Origin: Sulfurovum sp. TSL1
GTDB taxonomy: Bacteria > Campylobacterota > Campylobacteria > Campylobacterales > Sulfurovaceae
Direction: 5' to 3'
Length of the DNA: 64,000 nucleotides
Assembly (NCBI RefSeq): GCF_019972135.1
Contig: NZ_BPFI01000001.1
Coordinates: 1,657,106 to 1,721,105, forward strand
Below, piece by piece: positions 35,210 to 44,620 of this stretch; position 1 is the first letter of the stretch, and every line of letters starts with the position of its first letter. Under the pieces are notes generated by a model. That model was not told the DNA's origin. It ran no database searches and saw nothing but the letters and a program-made list of their open reading frames with translations. Made by a program: the position numbers and the translations under genes.

Positions 35210-35795
35210 AAAGTATCTCCTCTTTTACGCGTTCACATTCTTTTTCTAATTGTGTAAGTGTACCACTATTATCTATAACATAGGTAGCCCGTTTACGTTT
35301 TTCTTCGACAGGGATTTGTGCCTGTATACGATTGAGTGCCTCTTCTTTCGTATACCCTTCCCTCTGCATCAGGCGTTCAAGCTGTTGTGCTTCTGTTGTA
35401 TAGACCACGAGCGATTTTTTGATAGGGTAGCGTTCATTTTCAAAAAAGAGGGGAATATCAATAAAATAGGGTTTCCCCAATTTGTCCTGTTCGGTGGAGA
35501 GACGTTCGATCTCATCATAGATCAGCGGATGGAGCAGTGCTTCAAGTGCTTTACGCTTCGTGTGGTCGGAAAAGACCATGGCTCCCAAAGCCTTTCTGTC
35601 CACCTTCCCCTCATCTACCAACGATTCACCGAATTTCTCAGCGATCGCCTGATGCTGTTCATCCAGTATCTTGTGGGCGATCTTGTCGGCATCTATGATA
35701 TGAAACCCGGAAGCTTCAAGAAGCTTTACAGTCGTACTTTTCCCCGTCGCGATACTTCCTGTGAGGGCGATAGCATACTTAAAAGCCATTACCAT
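35196..35795 (-). CDS. coaE: Dephospho-CoA kinase
   Basis: 199 aa. P-loop LTGSIATGKSTT, the HIIDADKIAHKIL motif, HPLI and DIPLFFE are all present. It phosphorylates the 3' hydroxyl of dephospho-CoA in the last step of CoA synthesis. Two starts are possible, ATG 35795 or ATG 35789; the latter forms TAATG with the upstream gene's stop. Confidence 0.97.
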   Translation of the reverse strand: MVMAFKYAIALTGSIATGKSTTVKLLEASGFHIIDADKIAHKILDEQHQAIAEKFGESLVDEGKVDRKALGAMVFSDHTKRKALEALLHPLIYDEIERLSTEQDKLGKPYFIDIPLFFENERYPIKKSLVVYTTEAQQLERLMQREGYTKEEALNRIQAQIPVEEKRKRATYVIDNSGTLTQLEKECERVKEEILYDSD

Positions 35796-37462
35796 TTTCT
35801 GTAAGACTGAAGTTGCATATGGTCATACCCGTAGATATCATTTCTAAACTGCAGCACGCCATCGTAATCTACATAAGCGGTCAGATACACCACATCTACA
35901 GGAACTTTCTCTGTTAAGCTCAAAAACTCTTTTCTTGTGCCCTTGAGCCTCTCCTGTGCCTTCTCAAAGTCTATCGTCTCATTAAAGGTAGAGAATGTTT
36001 CCAGCAACTCTATGGGTTTAGAAAGACGGATACACCCGTGACTGAAGGCCCTTACATTACGTTCAAAAAGATTTTTTGCCGGTGTATCATGCATATAAAC
36101 AGAAAACTGGTTTGGAAAAAGAAATTTCACTTTTCCCAGGGCATTATGATACCCCGGTGTCTGCGCAAAACGGTACGGCACGGTTTTGCTGTAACGGTAC
36201 TGCCCCCAGTTTACAGAACTTGCACGCACTTTCTCGGCATCTGGTCCCCACCCTGTATAGATCTCTATTTTCTCTTTTGCCATGGCATGGGGATCTCTAA
36301 ATATCTTGGGGATCATCTCTTTTTGGATAATGCTCTTGGGTACGTTCCAATGCGGATTCAGTACAATGGTTCGTACGGTATTGGAGAATACCGGTGTAGG
36401 ATTTTTTCTTGTTCCTGTGATCACTTCCATCTGTAGGCGCAACGCGTTATCTTCTTCAAAAAAGAGTGTAAATGCAGGGATATTAATGATGATGTGCCGT
36501 TTTGCATTGCGTTCATGAAGCCATTTGATACGATCAAGATTCAAACGTATCTGTTCAATACGTTTTTCGATCGGTACATTGAGCGCTGCCATGGTCTTTG
36601 TCCCGATGATACCTTCATCTTCCAAACCATGACGTTTTTGAAAATGCACAATAGCCTCTTTTAAACAGCTATCATACCTGTACTCTTCCCTGCTGTTACA
36701 TCTGCCATAATCTCCTGTGATACGCAGTCTCTCTCTCAAAAGAGGAACGATATCATGGGATTCACCCGGTTTGAGGACACCTTTAAACGCTATGATCGGC
36801 CATCCGCCACTTTTTTGCATCTCCTGGTATTTGATGAGTGATGTCTGAAGTGCTTTATAGTGGTACTCTTTGGGTGCTGCCTGAGCGAACAATTCTGATA
36901 AACTACCGCTCATTGCTGCCGTTTCAAGAAGTGAAAGTGGACCAAACCCAGGTCTGTACGTCACCCATCCTGCATATATACCCTGTGCTTTCAGATTGTA
37001 AAGTCTATCTTGAAATGCACCCCAGTTAATACTGCCGTACAGCGTATAGTCAGCATACCCTTTATAGAGTTGTGAGATTTTAAATTCGAGATCTACTTTT
37101 TGGGACAAGGTGCCATTTGAACTGTAAATATCTTGGGCTTTTTGCTCCAAACGGAGCGCATCCTGATAGAGTTTGGAGGTCGTATCGAGCGTTTTATCCT
37201 GTGTGATCTGTCTAAAAAGTTCTTGGCTGAAGGAAGAGACAGAATCCTCATCTATCCAGAGAGGCACGAAGAAAAGCCGTGTATAGAGTTGTTTTAAAAA
37301 ACTATTTGAAGGTTGGGTCTGCAGCGAATTGATCATCACCGTTGAGGCAGCTTCATGAAATTCCAAATGGGTATTTGCATTGGCACCTGAGGTGAACATA
37401 AAAGCAGCAATAAGTCCAAAGCGTAGAGATAGATCTCTGAGTATCTGTTTAATTCTTTTCAT
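35789..37462 (-). CDS. L,D-transpeptidase of the YcbB type
   Basis: 557 aa. A signal peptide (about 1-29, ending ANAN) precedes a helical domain, a peptidoglycan-binding domain (LKEAIVHFQKRHGLEDEGII, GTKTMAALN), and a YkuD catalytic domain with the nucleophile Cys in FSHGCIRLSKP and the upstream YMHDTP. It makes 3-3 cross-links in the periplasm or attaches proteins to peptidoglycan. It is first in an operon with coaE and dapF. Confidence 0.94.
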   Translation of the reverse strand: MKRIKQILRDLSLRFGLIAAFMFTSGANANTHLEFHEAASTVMINSLQTQPSNSFLKQLYTRLFFVPLWIDEDSVSSFSQELFRQITQDKTLDTTSKLYQDALRLEQKAQDIYSSNGTLSQKVDLEFKISQLYKGYADYTLYGSINWGAFQDRLYNLKAQGIYAGWVTYRPGFGPLSLLETAAMSGSLSELFAQAAPKEYHYKALQTSLIKYQEMQKSGGWPIIAFKGVLKPGESHDIVPLLRERLRITGDYGRCNSREEYRYDSCLKEAIVHFQKRHGLEDEGIIGTKTMAALNVPIEKRIEQIRLNLDRIKWLHERNAKRHIIINIPAFTLFFEEDNALRLQMEVITGTRKNPTPVFSNTVRTIVLNPHWNVPKSIIQKEMIPKIFRDPHAMAKEKIEIYTGWGPDAEKVRASSVNWGQYRYSKTVPYRFAQTPGYHNALGKVKFLFPNQFSVYMHDTPAKNLFERNVRAFSHGCIRLSKPIELLETFSTFNETIDFEKAQERLKGTRKEFLSLTEKVPVDVVYLTAYVDYDGVLQFRNDIYGYDHMQLQSYRKW

Positions 37463-37543
37463 TGACCTTCCATTTTATCTTGATCTGACATGAGTATATC
37501 AAAAAATTATACCAAAACAGTTTTCACCTGAAAGAAGTGTGAT

Positions 37544-38668
37544 CTAAAAAAAGTAATTGACAAACATCCTGAGGTTTTGAAAAGAGAGATCTCCATTTTG
37601 GACATCAGAGAAGATAGCTGAAAAGTTGACAGAATCACTATACGCATAGCCCATCCCAATGTCATATTCTCGTGCACGGGTTTGATCTCCTGTATGGGCA
37701 TCTATATTTGCTGTAAAATGCAATCCTTCAGCTCCTACGGCAGAGGCATCCCATGATATGGTATAGAGCAGGGTCTCTCCATCCGGTCCTTCTTCTCTAA
37801 GGGTATTATGTTCTGCATTGGTGAAGAACGGCCCACCGCCAAAGAAGTTGTCTGCGGCACTGCCTTTGACTTTATTGTAGGCGATCGTTGTTGTCAGTCC
37901 TGCCTTTTTAAGACCAAAAGATGCTGCTGCACCATAAATCGCTGCACTCTCTGCATTATCATAATCTTGAAAGGCATATTGAAGTGCAGCACCGTAAATA
38001 AAGCTATCGGTTTCCTCTTCGTAATTGGCTTCGAAATAGCTTATTTTAACTTCATCCTTCAAGTGATAGAACCATCCGGATAGTATCATTTTGCTCACAC
38101 CTTCATAGGTGATACCCAGTATTTGCATGCCCTTATTCGCATTGACATCACTAAATGTACCCGGTGTTTCACTGTCAACACCTGACCATTTTTGTACATG
38201 TGAAAGAAATATCGTTGTATCTTTGAGTGAGGTATCGAGCAGCGTCAAAGCCTCAAAGGTATTAGGGACCATCCCTATATCGTCACTGTCGGCAAAAGGC
38301 GTATCAAAACTCTGTCGTCCTACAACCAGTTTCGTATCGGAGAGTGTGCCTTTCAAGTAGGCTTCACCCAAGATGGCATAATCTTCATTGTTCTTATCAA
38401 AAAAAGGGATGCCTTCAAACCCCTCTTCTCCATTACCCTGGGAAGTAAAAAGTGTTGCACCTGCCTGTAGACCATGGTAAGGTGCTGTTTCAAAATGCAG
38501 TTTCAGACCTAGTGCAAATTCCGTCTCTGTGTTATCTTCCGCTTTATGGCTTTGATACCCCAGCCTAACCATGCCATCACTCTGCGTATTGGATAACGCA
38601 TGCCCAAGAGTCTCTGCATAAAGAGGCATACCCATGATCAACAGAATATAGACTATTCTCTTTTTCAC
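37544..38668 (-). CDS. Outer-membrane porin, OprD/DcaP-like beta barrel, linked to feoAB
   Basis: 374 aa, GTG start. A signal peptide (about 1-18, ending YAET) is followed by alternating beta-strand sequence with repeated glycine/aromatic ends (GLKLHFETAPYHGLQAGATL, EDYAILGEAYLKGTL) and a terminal Phe (MFVNYFF), the signature recognised by the BAM complex. It starts 6 bp after feoA, so it is probably part of the feoBA transcript and may let ferrous iron or a related ion into the periplasm. This coupling is inferred from position. Confidence 0.85.
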   Translation of the reverse strand: MKKRIVYILLIMGMPLYAETLGHALSNTQSDGMVRLGYQSHKAEDNTETEFALGLKLHFETAPYHGLQAGATLFTSQGNGEEGFEGIPFFDKNNEDYAILGEAYLKGTLSDTKLVVGRQSFDTPFADSDDIGMVPNTFEALTLLDTSLKDTTIFLSHVQKWSGVDSETPGTFSDVNANKGMQILGITYEGVSKMILSGWFYHLKDEVKISYFEANYEEETDSFIYGAALQYAFQDYDNAESAAIYGAAASFGLKKAGLTTTIAYNKVKGSAADNFFGGGPFFTNAEHNTLREEGPDGETLLYTISWDASAVGAEGLHFTANIDAHTGDQTRAREYDIGMGYAYSDSVNFSAIFSDVQNGDLSFQNLRMFVNYFF

Positions 38669-38674
38669 GGGATA

Positions 38675-38905
38675 TTAATGCTCTATTTGCTCTACTTCTA
38701 TTTTGCCTGCTTCAACTGCACGCAATGCGATCAGTGTTGAACCTACTTCTATCTCCATCGTCTGCTTGGCAATGGAACACCCTTTGACAAAAAGGATTTC
38801 ACCGCGCATCACGCCAAATGAGGTCAGCCTGTCTTTTAAAGCCTTGTCTGCATGTACCTGTATGATCTCAGCTTTATCACCTTTATGTAATTCACTCAAT
38901 ACCAT
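38675..38905 (-). CDS. feoA: Ferrous iron transport protein FeoA
   Basis: 76 aa SH3-like FeoA: LSELHKGDKAEIIQV, LKDRLTSFGVMRGE and a terminal IEVEQIEH. A cytosolic accessory of FeoB. AGGAG precedes the ATG, and it is separated from feoB by one base. Confidence 0.95.
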   Translation of the reverse strand: MVLSELHKGDKAEIIQVHADKALKDRLTSFGVMRGEILFVKGCSIAKQTMEIEVGSTLIALRAVEAGKIEVEQIEH

Positions 38906-38906
38906 C

Positions 38907-41030
38907 TTACACTCCTGTTATCATTAACGTCACATGGTACGCTATAAAACTCAATATCCAAGCTGTTGCAGTAGTCATCACGAAAAGATAGACCAAGTAT
39001 TTCCACCCTCCGGCCTCTTTGGCAAAGACCATGGATGCCGCCAGACAAGGCAGGTATACCATTACAAAGACCACAAATGCTATCGCCGCTGCAAACGGGA
39101 TGTTCGCTTTGATCTTTGCTATCAGTCCCTCATTGCCTTCATCCACTTCATCTCCAAGGGCATAAAGTACTCCCAGTGTCGATACCACCACCTCTTTTGC
39201 CGCAAGTCCTGCTTCAAGAGCTACTGCCATACGCCAGTCAAACCCGAGCGGTGCAAAAAATGGTTCGGAAGCATGCCCTATCTTACCCAGGTAACTCTCT
39301 TCAAGCAAACGTGCGGAGAGTTCATTGTGTAATTGGTTTTTCTCTTTCTCATTGACCGCTTGTGCGATCTTCGTTTCATACTGTGTTTCAAGCTCACTGT
39401 TCTTAGGGTAGTTCCCTGCAAACCAGATCAGTATAGCTGCAGCCAAAATGTAGGTTCCTGCTTTTTTAAGGTAAGACTTCGCCTGACCGTACACCGTGTG
39501 CCAGATGAGTTTCAGTGACGGCATACGGTATTTTGGCATCTCCATGACGAACGGTTCATCTTCGCCTTTAAAGACAAACATTTTCAGCACCTTTGCAGCG
39601 ATCAGACCCAAAATGGCTCCTGAAATATAAATGATAAACAAGATATTTCCTGCCTTTTCTTCGGCAAAAAATGCACCTGCAAAAAGCACGTAGATCGGCA
39701 ATCTGGCACCACAGGACATAAATCCTATGATGAAAAGCGTGATCAATCTGTCTTTTTCATTTTTAAGGGTCCGTGCCGCCATATATGCGGGTACAGAACA
39801 TCCAAACCCCGTGACCAGAGGAATAAAGCTCTTTCCGTGCAGCCCGAACTTGTGGAAAAAACCGTCCAGCAAAAAGGCCACACGGCTCATATAGCCTGTC
39901 GTTTCCAGCAAAGCAATACCTATGAAGAGGATCAGAATATTTGGAAGGAACATGATGACCGCTCCTACACCTGCTATCATCCCGTCTGCAACCAGTGAAC
40001 CCAGTTCACCCTCACCCAGTACTGACTTGGCCTGATCTCCCAGCCACCCAAAGGCGGCATCGATATAATCCATAGGTACAGAGCCCAGTTCAAACGTAAG
40101 TTGGAACAGTGCCCACATAAAGAACAGGAAAAGCGGTATGCCCAGGATCTTGTTAATAAGAAGATTGTCTATCTTTTGTGTCAGGTTCTTGGCTTTCATC
40201 CCTGTCATAGACATCACTTCCATCTTCGCACCTTTGGCAAAGGCAAAATGTTCATCCGCAAAGATCTCATTGAGGTCTTTTGTATTGTTATGCAGATAAA
40301 GGTGGTTAAGCCCTTCTCTTACGATCGGAAGCATCTCTATCCAGATAGGTTCATCGTGCATTATTTTATACACATCTACATCTTCCTGAAGCAGCCGAAC
40401 TGCCAACTGCCGATAGGGGATCCTGCTTTGGTAATTTTTCTCTTTTAAGAAAGTGACGATCGTCTCTATCTCTTCTTCTATAGGATCACTGTAGATGACT
40501 TTTGCTCTCGTCTCATCTTGTTCATAGACAGAAATAATGGCCTTTTTTAGTGCTTCTACTCCGGTCTTTTGTGCGGCTGAGGTTTTAATGCAGGGTACAC
40601 CAAGAATAGCCGAAAGCTGTTTCTCGTCTATCTCTATCCCTTCTTTTTTTGCTTCATCATCCATATTAAGGGCAACGATCACTTTCTTGCCCGTTTCAAG
40701 CAGTTGTGTGGTAAAGAGCAGATTTCTCTGAAGGTTCGTAGAGTCTACGACATTGACGATGATATCGTATTCATCACTTTGTAAAAAGCTCTTGGTGACC
40801 TTCTCTTCTATCGTGTATTCCGTTAAGGAGTAGGCACCCGGCAGGTCAATAATATGTATCTCATAGTCCTTGCAGCTGACCTCATCGCACAGTCTAAATT
40901 CTACTTCTGTTTTATCTACGGTGACACCTGAAAAATTACCTACTTTGAGTGTGGCATTGGATATCGCATTAATGAGTGAGCTTTTCCCTACGTTTGGCTG
41001 TCCTGCCAATGCTATGGTTATTTTTTCCAC
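38907..41030 (-). CDS. feoB: Ferrous iron transporter FeoB
   Basis: 707 aa, GTG start at 41030 behind AAGGA. The N-terminal G domain has G1 GQPNVGKSS, G3 DLPGAYSL and G4 NMDD, followed by the helical GDI domain. The membrane part holds two Gate motifs (GFGCSVPAYMAARTL and a C-terminal PCLAAS). It imports Fe2+ through the inner membrane. It is first of the feoB-feoA-porin operon; the palindrome at 41066-41080 is a good candidate Fur site, and expression should rise under iron limitation. Confidence 0.98.
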   Translation of the reverse strand: MEKITIALAGQPNVGKSSLINAISNATLKVGNFSGVTVDKTEVEFRLCDEVSCKDYEIHIIDLPGAYSLTEYTIEEKVTKSFLQSDEYDIIVNVVDSTNLQRNLLFTTQLLETGKKVIVALNMDDEAKKEGIEIDEKQLSAILGVPCIKTSAAQKTGVEALKKAIISVYEQDETRAKVIYSDPIEEEIETIVTFLKEKNYQSRIPYRQLAVRLLQEDVDVYKIMHDEPIWIEMLPIVREGLNHLYLHNNTKDLNEIFADEHFAFAKGAKMEVMSMTGMKAKNLTQKIDNLLINKILGIPLFLFFMWALFQLTFELGSVPMDYIDAAFGWLGDQAKSVLGEGELGSLVADGMIAGVGAVIMFLPNILILFIGIALLETTGYMSRVAFLLDGFFHKFGLHGKSFIPLVTGFGCSVPAYMAARTLKNEKDRLITLFIIGFMSCGARLPIYVLFAGAFFAEEKAGNILFIIYISGAILGLIAAKVLKMFVFKGEDEPFVMEMPKYRMPSLKLIWHTVYGQAKSYLKKAGTYILAAAILIWFAGNYPKNSELETQYETKIAQAVNEKEKNQLHNELSARLLEESYLGKIGHASEPFFAPLGFDWRMAVALEAGLAAKEVVVSTLGVLYALGDEVDEGNEGLIAKIKANIPFAAAIAFVVFVMVYLPCLAASMVFAKEAGGWKYLVYLFVMTTATAWILSFIAYHVTLMITGV

Positions 41031-41065
41031 CTATTTTCCTTATGGAGTAGTATAACCTATATAAA

Positions 41066-41080
41066 TGATAACTATTATCA
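41066..41080. promoter_or_regulatory. Fur-box-like palindrome TGATAA-CTA-TTATCA
   Basis: A perfect dyad 36 bp before the feoB start. The half-site TGATAA is the core of the Fur consensus (GATAAT repeated). Its position over the feoB promoter fits iron-dependent repression. The assignment follows consensus and context only. Confidence 0.7.
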
Positions 41081-41121
41081 CTTATCTAAATTTTGATGAA
41101 GTATAATCTACCTTCTCTTAA

Positions 41122-41162
41122 AAAGCTATTAAATTGAGAGTAATTATCAATTTAATAGCTTT
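41122..41162 (-). terminator. Strong intrinsic terminator of the AsmA-like gene
   Basis: A perfect 16-bp stem (AAAGCTATTAAATTGA and complement) with a 9-nt loop, ending in TTTTT on the minus strand 7 bp after the AsmA gene stop. It isolates this gene from the divergent feo promoter. Confidence 0.9.
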
Positions 41163-41168
41163 GCCACA

Positions 41169-43667
41169 TTAAAATGGCAAACTTTTTAAAAACTCTCCGG
41201 CCTTCCCGCCCAGTGCCTTATCGAGCTTTTCCTGAACCTTCTCATCTATTTTATCTTTGATCAGTGCCGAGGTATCAAGGGTGATTTTCGGATGATCGAC
41301 CGACCCTTTGATCTTTCCTCTTACCGTGTGTTCTTCATAGACGAACTTGAACCTGGCCGTATTGGTGTTATTTAACTTGTTCAATCTTCCCTCAGTGATG
41401 TCAATACTGCTGCTTGTCCCTGTCGCATGCAACGTATACGCTGTAATATTTCCCTTTATATCGGCATGAAACTTGGTGGAGGAGAAGATCACACGTGCAG
41501 GATCCTTTCCTATTGCCAGGCTTATCACATTGGTCAGGTCACTTGGTTTGATCTGGAATGAGGCGATATCCAGATCCACCACACCTGATTTTTGTTTCAG
41601 GTTGTAGGTTGCGTTACCTGAAGCCGATCCCAGAAAGTTCTTCTTATGCCCGAGTGTTCCCAAAATATTTTCCAGAGGTACACTGCTTATCGTACTGGTC
41701 AAGTTATCCCCTTTAAGGGTATAATTGATCTTGCCTCCCAAAGAGGTCGTTGCCCCCGTTATCTGTAGTATTTTGTCTTTAGACAACTCCCCTTTCAAGA
41801 GAAGAGGTCCGTAGAGTTTTTGACCAATCAGCGGCTGTACATCCTTTAAATTTGGAATGTCGATGGTATAAGCACTTTTCAACGTTTGCTTCTGTGCATC
41901 ATAGACCATGTTGTCAAGCGTGATGTTTCCCACGGAACTTTCCACTTTTGTATGGATAGTTCCTTTTCCCTCTTTGAATGTCCCGGAAGACTCTACGACC
42001 GCATTCATGGTGAAGGCTTCGCCTGTCAACTCTTTCATTGCACCCGGTTGAGTGACCAGTTTGCTGCTCTTTAGAGAGAATGTGCCCTCTTCGGGATCAA
42101 GATCCGTAAAGTCTATATGACTGTCTATGGTCCCTTTGACATAGACAGGCAATCCGCTCAAGGCAAGTATCTTCTCTACGGAAAGCTCGGAGATATCTAC
42201 TTTGGCCGTTTTGCTGTCGTACGCAAACTCGACTTTTTTACCCAGTCCTTCCGTCACGCCGGAGATACTCAGCGTATCCGCAAGAGTGAGTCTCCCTTTG
42301 GCACTGACCGGTGTAGCTTTCACTTTTTTTGCCTGGGGGATCAATGCATTGATATCATGGACAAGGAGATCATACTCTGAGACCAGACTGTTTTGTTCCA
42401 GATCATATTCGAACGAAGGAAGTGTGATATCGGTCAGTGTTGACACGACCTTCACATTTCCGCTCAGCAGGGCATTGTCTATCTCTCCTTTAGATACGAA
42501 AGTAAAGGTATTCTCTTCGGGGATCTTGTATCCTGCCATTTTTTCTACGGCCTTAGGGTTCAATACCCCTTTATCGACCTGTAGTCTATAGGTCCCGGAC
42601 ATTTCTTCCAACTTCTCCAACACCAAGTCTCCGCTGAGTTCACCTTTTGCATAGTCGGGTTGTTTGAGAAAAGCCAGAAGCTTCTCTAAAGAGAGCTTCT
42701 CCAAAGTGACTTTGGCTGTTTCTCCCAGAGTAAAATCGAGCACACCTCCCAAAGAGCGGCTCGTTCCTGTCACACGTGTGCTTTCTTCTTTCTTTGTTAG
42801 CTTCCCTTCTATTTTGAAAGGACCCGCCAGCTTATTCTTTGTCAAGATACGCATATCCTTCACATCCAGACGGTAGGCTGCGTTTGCTTCATCCGTAGCC
42901 ATATCCATCACTGCATCTTTGACCTGCAATGCAAAAAGGTTACTTTGTATATCCCCCGTCAATTGGGCACTTTTCCCCTCAAGCTTGGCATCCACTCTCC
43001 CTTCTACATAACTTTTTTCAGGAAGGGTATAGTGATAGAGTTCTTCCACCAATGCACGATCGAAAGAGGCTTTGTTCAGGACAATATGCCCATACCCGCT
43101 TGCCGTCTCTTCAGCCATTTTAGGCATATTGATCTCAACATCCAGTTTTCCTTCTGCCAAAGCAGGATACCCTGCGAGCTGTAAGACTTCTGAAAAGTGT
43201 GCGCCTTTCATGTTAGCCATGATCTTCTGGGCACTCTCATCGATGAGATTGAAACGGTAGTCCAATGCAGCGCCGAGGGCGCTTCCTTGTCCCTCGACAT
43301 AGATATCTTCGGAATCCCCTTTAAAATTTCCTTGAATATCCACCTCTTTTACCTTGATCTCCTTATAAGCGAACCTGTCTGTTTTGATCTGATAGGTACC
43401 CTCGAACGACTGGCTCCACAGATCATGCTGCGTTGTCACATCTACAAAAGCCTGCTTGTTAATGACTATTTCCAAACTCGATGTCCCAGACTCGAGTTTG
43501 AAGGTGTTGACCTCAACCGGCAACCCTATCTTCTCTTCCAGTTTCTCTTTGACATAGGGTTTTAACATATTGTTACCCGTTTGACTGAAAATGAAAAAAG
43601 AGAGGCCTACGATTGTAAGCAATAGAAACAGTAATATCCAAAGTGTTATTTTAAGTATTTTATTCAT
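41169..43667 (-). CDS. AsmA-like outer-membrane assembly/lipid-transfer family protein
   Basis: 832 aa. An N-terminal membrane anchor (about 7-29) precedes a long beta-rich periplasmic part, ending with an amphipathic tail (IDEKVQEKLDKALGGKAGEF). The AsmA-type pattern is clear: GLPVEVNTFKLE near the start and repeated units containing SLGG(K/V) followed by LEK(I/L)L and a GxLSGD-like strand. At least three copies of about 180 residues can be seen (compare SLEKLLAFLKQPDYAKGELS with SVEKILALSGLPVYVKGTID). Such proteins form hydrophobic grooves that carry phospholipids to the outer membrane. Monocistronic; a strong terminator follows. Confidence 0.85.
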   Translation of the reverse strand: MNKILKITLWILLFLLLTIVGLSFFIFSQTGNNMLKPYVKEKLEEKIGLPVEVNTFKLESGTSSLEIVINKQAFVDVTTQHDLWSQSFEGTYQIKTDRFAYKEIKVKEVDIQGNFKGDSEDIYVEGQGSALGAALDYRFNLIDESAQKIMANMKGAHFSEVLQLAGYPALAEGKLDVEINMPKMAEETASGYGHIVLNKASFDRALVEELYHYTLPEKSYVEGRVDAKLEGKSAQLTGDIQSNLFALQVKDAVMDMATDEANAAYRLDVKDMRILTKNKLAGPFKIEGKLTKKEESTRVTGTSRSLGGVLDFTLGETAKVTLEKLSLEKLLAFLKQPDYAKGELSGDLVLEKLEEMSGTYRLQVDKGVLNPKAVEKMAGYKIPEENTFTFVSKGEIDNALLSGNVKVVSTLTDITLPSFEYDLEQNSLVSEYDLLVHDINALIPQAKKVKATPVSAKGRLTLADTLSISGVTEGLGKKVEFAYDSKTAKVDISELSVEKILALSGLPVYVKGTIDSHIDFTDLDPEEGTFSLKSSKLVTQPGAMKELTGEAFTMNAVVESSGTFKEGKGTIHTKVESSVGNITLDNMVYDAQKQTLKSAYTIDIPNLKDVQPLIGQKLYGPLLLKGELSKDKILQITGATTSLGGKINYTLKGDNLTSTISSVPLENILGTLGHKKNFLGSASGNATYNLKQKSGVVDLDIASFQIKPSDLTNVISLAIGKDPARVIFSSTKFHADIKGNITAYTLHATGTSSSIDITEGRLNKLNNTNTARFKFVYEEHTVRGKIKGSVDHPKITLDTSALIKDKIDEKVQEKLDKALGGKAGEFLKSLPF

Positions 43668-43711
43668 GCCCTATTATACTAAAATAAACATAGAAGTGCT
43701 AGAATACCTCC

Positions 43712-44620
43712 ATGCATTTTACATTCGGTTCACCCTATCTATTGGCGCTACTGTTACTTTTACCCTGTTTTCTTTGGTGCAAACAGTACAGTAAACCCTA
43801 TTATTTCCCTAAATTGGCATGGGTGACACGACAGAGTCCTCTTTTGAGCTGGGAGCCATGGCTGAAAATGGCACTCTTCACACTGATGGTCGTTGCCCTT
43901 GCAAAACCTTTCGTCTATGATGCGATCTCGGACCAGCACAAAAAAGGACGGGACCTTGTTCTCGCCATCGATGCAAGCGGTTCTATGGCACAGAGCGGAT
44001 TTCATCTCAAAGACCGGATGAAAACCAAATATGAGATCACGACCGAACTCTCCAAAGACTTCATAGCAAAACGTTTTGATGACAATATGGGGGTGGTCGT
44101 TTTTGGTACCTTCGCCTATACCGCTTCCCCTCTGACCTATGACCTTGAATCACTCTCCTATCTTCTCGAGATGACCAATGTCGGACTTGCAGGAGAAAGT
44201 ACGGCCCTGGGTGATGCTATCATGCAGTCCATCCGTACCCTCTCGTACGGTGAGGCAAAGAGCAAAGTGATCATCCTCCTTACGGACGGATACCATAATG
44301 CAGGACAGACTTCACCTAAAGAAGCGGTACAGAAAGCCAAAGAGCTGGGTATCAAGATCTATACCATAGGGATAGGAAAACGATCTGATTATGATGTTTC
44401 TCTGCTTGAGACCATCGCAAAGCAGAGTGGTGCTAAAAGTTATGCCGCCTCTTCTGCAGAGGCCCTCTCCAAGGTCTATGATGAGATCAATGCCCTGGAG
44501 CCCAGCGCGATAAGAAGCGAGAACTACCTCAACCAGAGAGTGCTGATACTCTACCCTTTGGCACTGGTGTTCATCCTCCTTTTACTCTGGGTACTCTGGA
44601 CCAGAAGGAGTGAAACATGA
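43712..44620 (+). CDS. batA: BatA-type VWA membrane protein
   Basis: 302 aa. Two N-terminal membrane segments (about 7-23 and 50-66) are followed by a von Willebrand A domain with the MIDAS motif DASGSM at 87-92, TDGYHN later, and a C-terminal membrane helix (about 278-297). It is the first gene of a five-gene operon with overlapping starts. Bat proteins are linked to envelope stress and, with MoxR ATPases, to metal-ion-dependent protein maturation. Confidence 0.9.
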   Translation: MHFTFGSPYLLALLLLLPCFLWCKQYSKPYYFPKLAWVTRQSPLLSWEPWLKMALFTLMVVALAKPFVYDAISDQHKKGRDLVLAIDASGSMAQSGFHLKDRMKTKYEITTELSKDFIAKRFDDNMGVVVFGTFAYTASPLTYDLESLSYLLEMTNVGLAGESTALGDAIMQSIRTLSYGEAKSKVIILLTDGYHNAGQTSPKEAVQKAKELGIKIYTIGIGKRSDYDVSLLETIAKQSGAKSYAASSAEALSKVYDEINALEPSAIRSENYLNQRVLILYPLALVFILLLLWVLWTRRSET

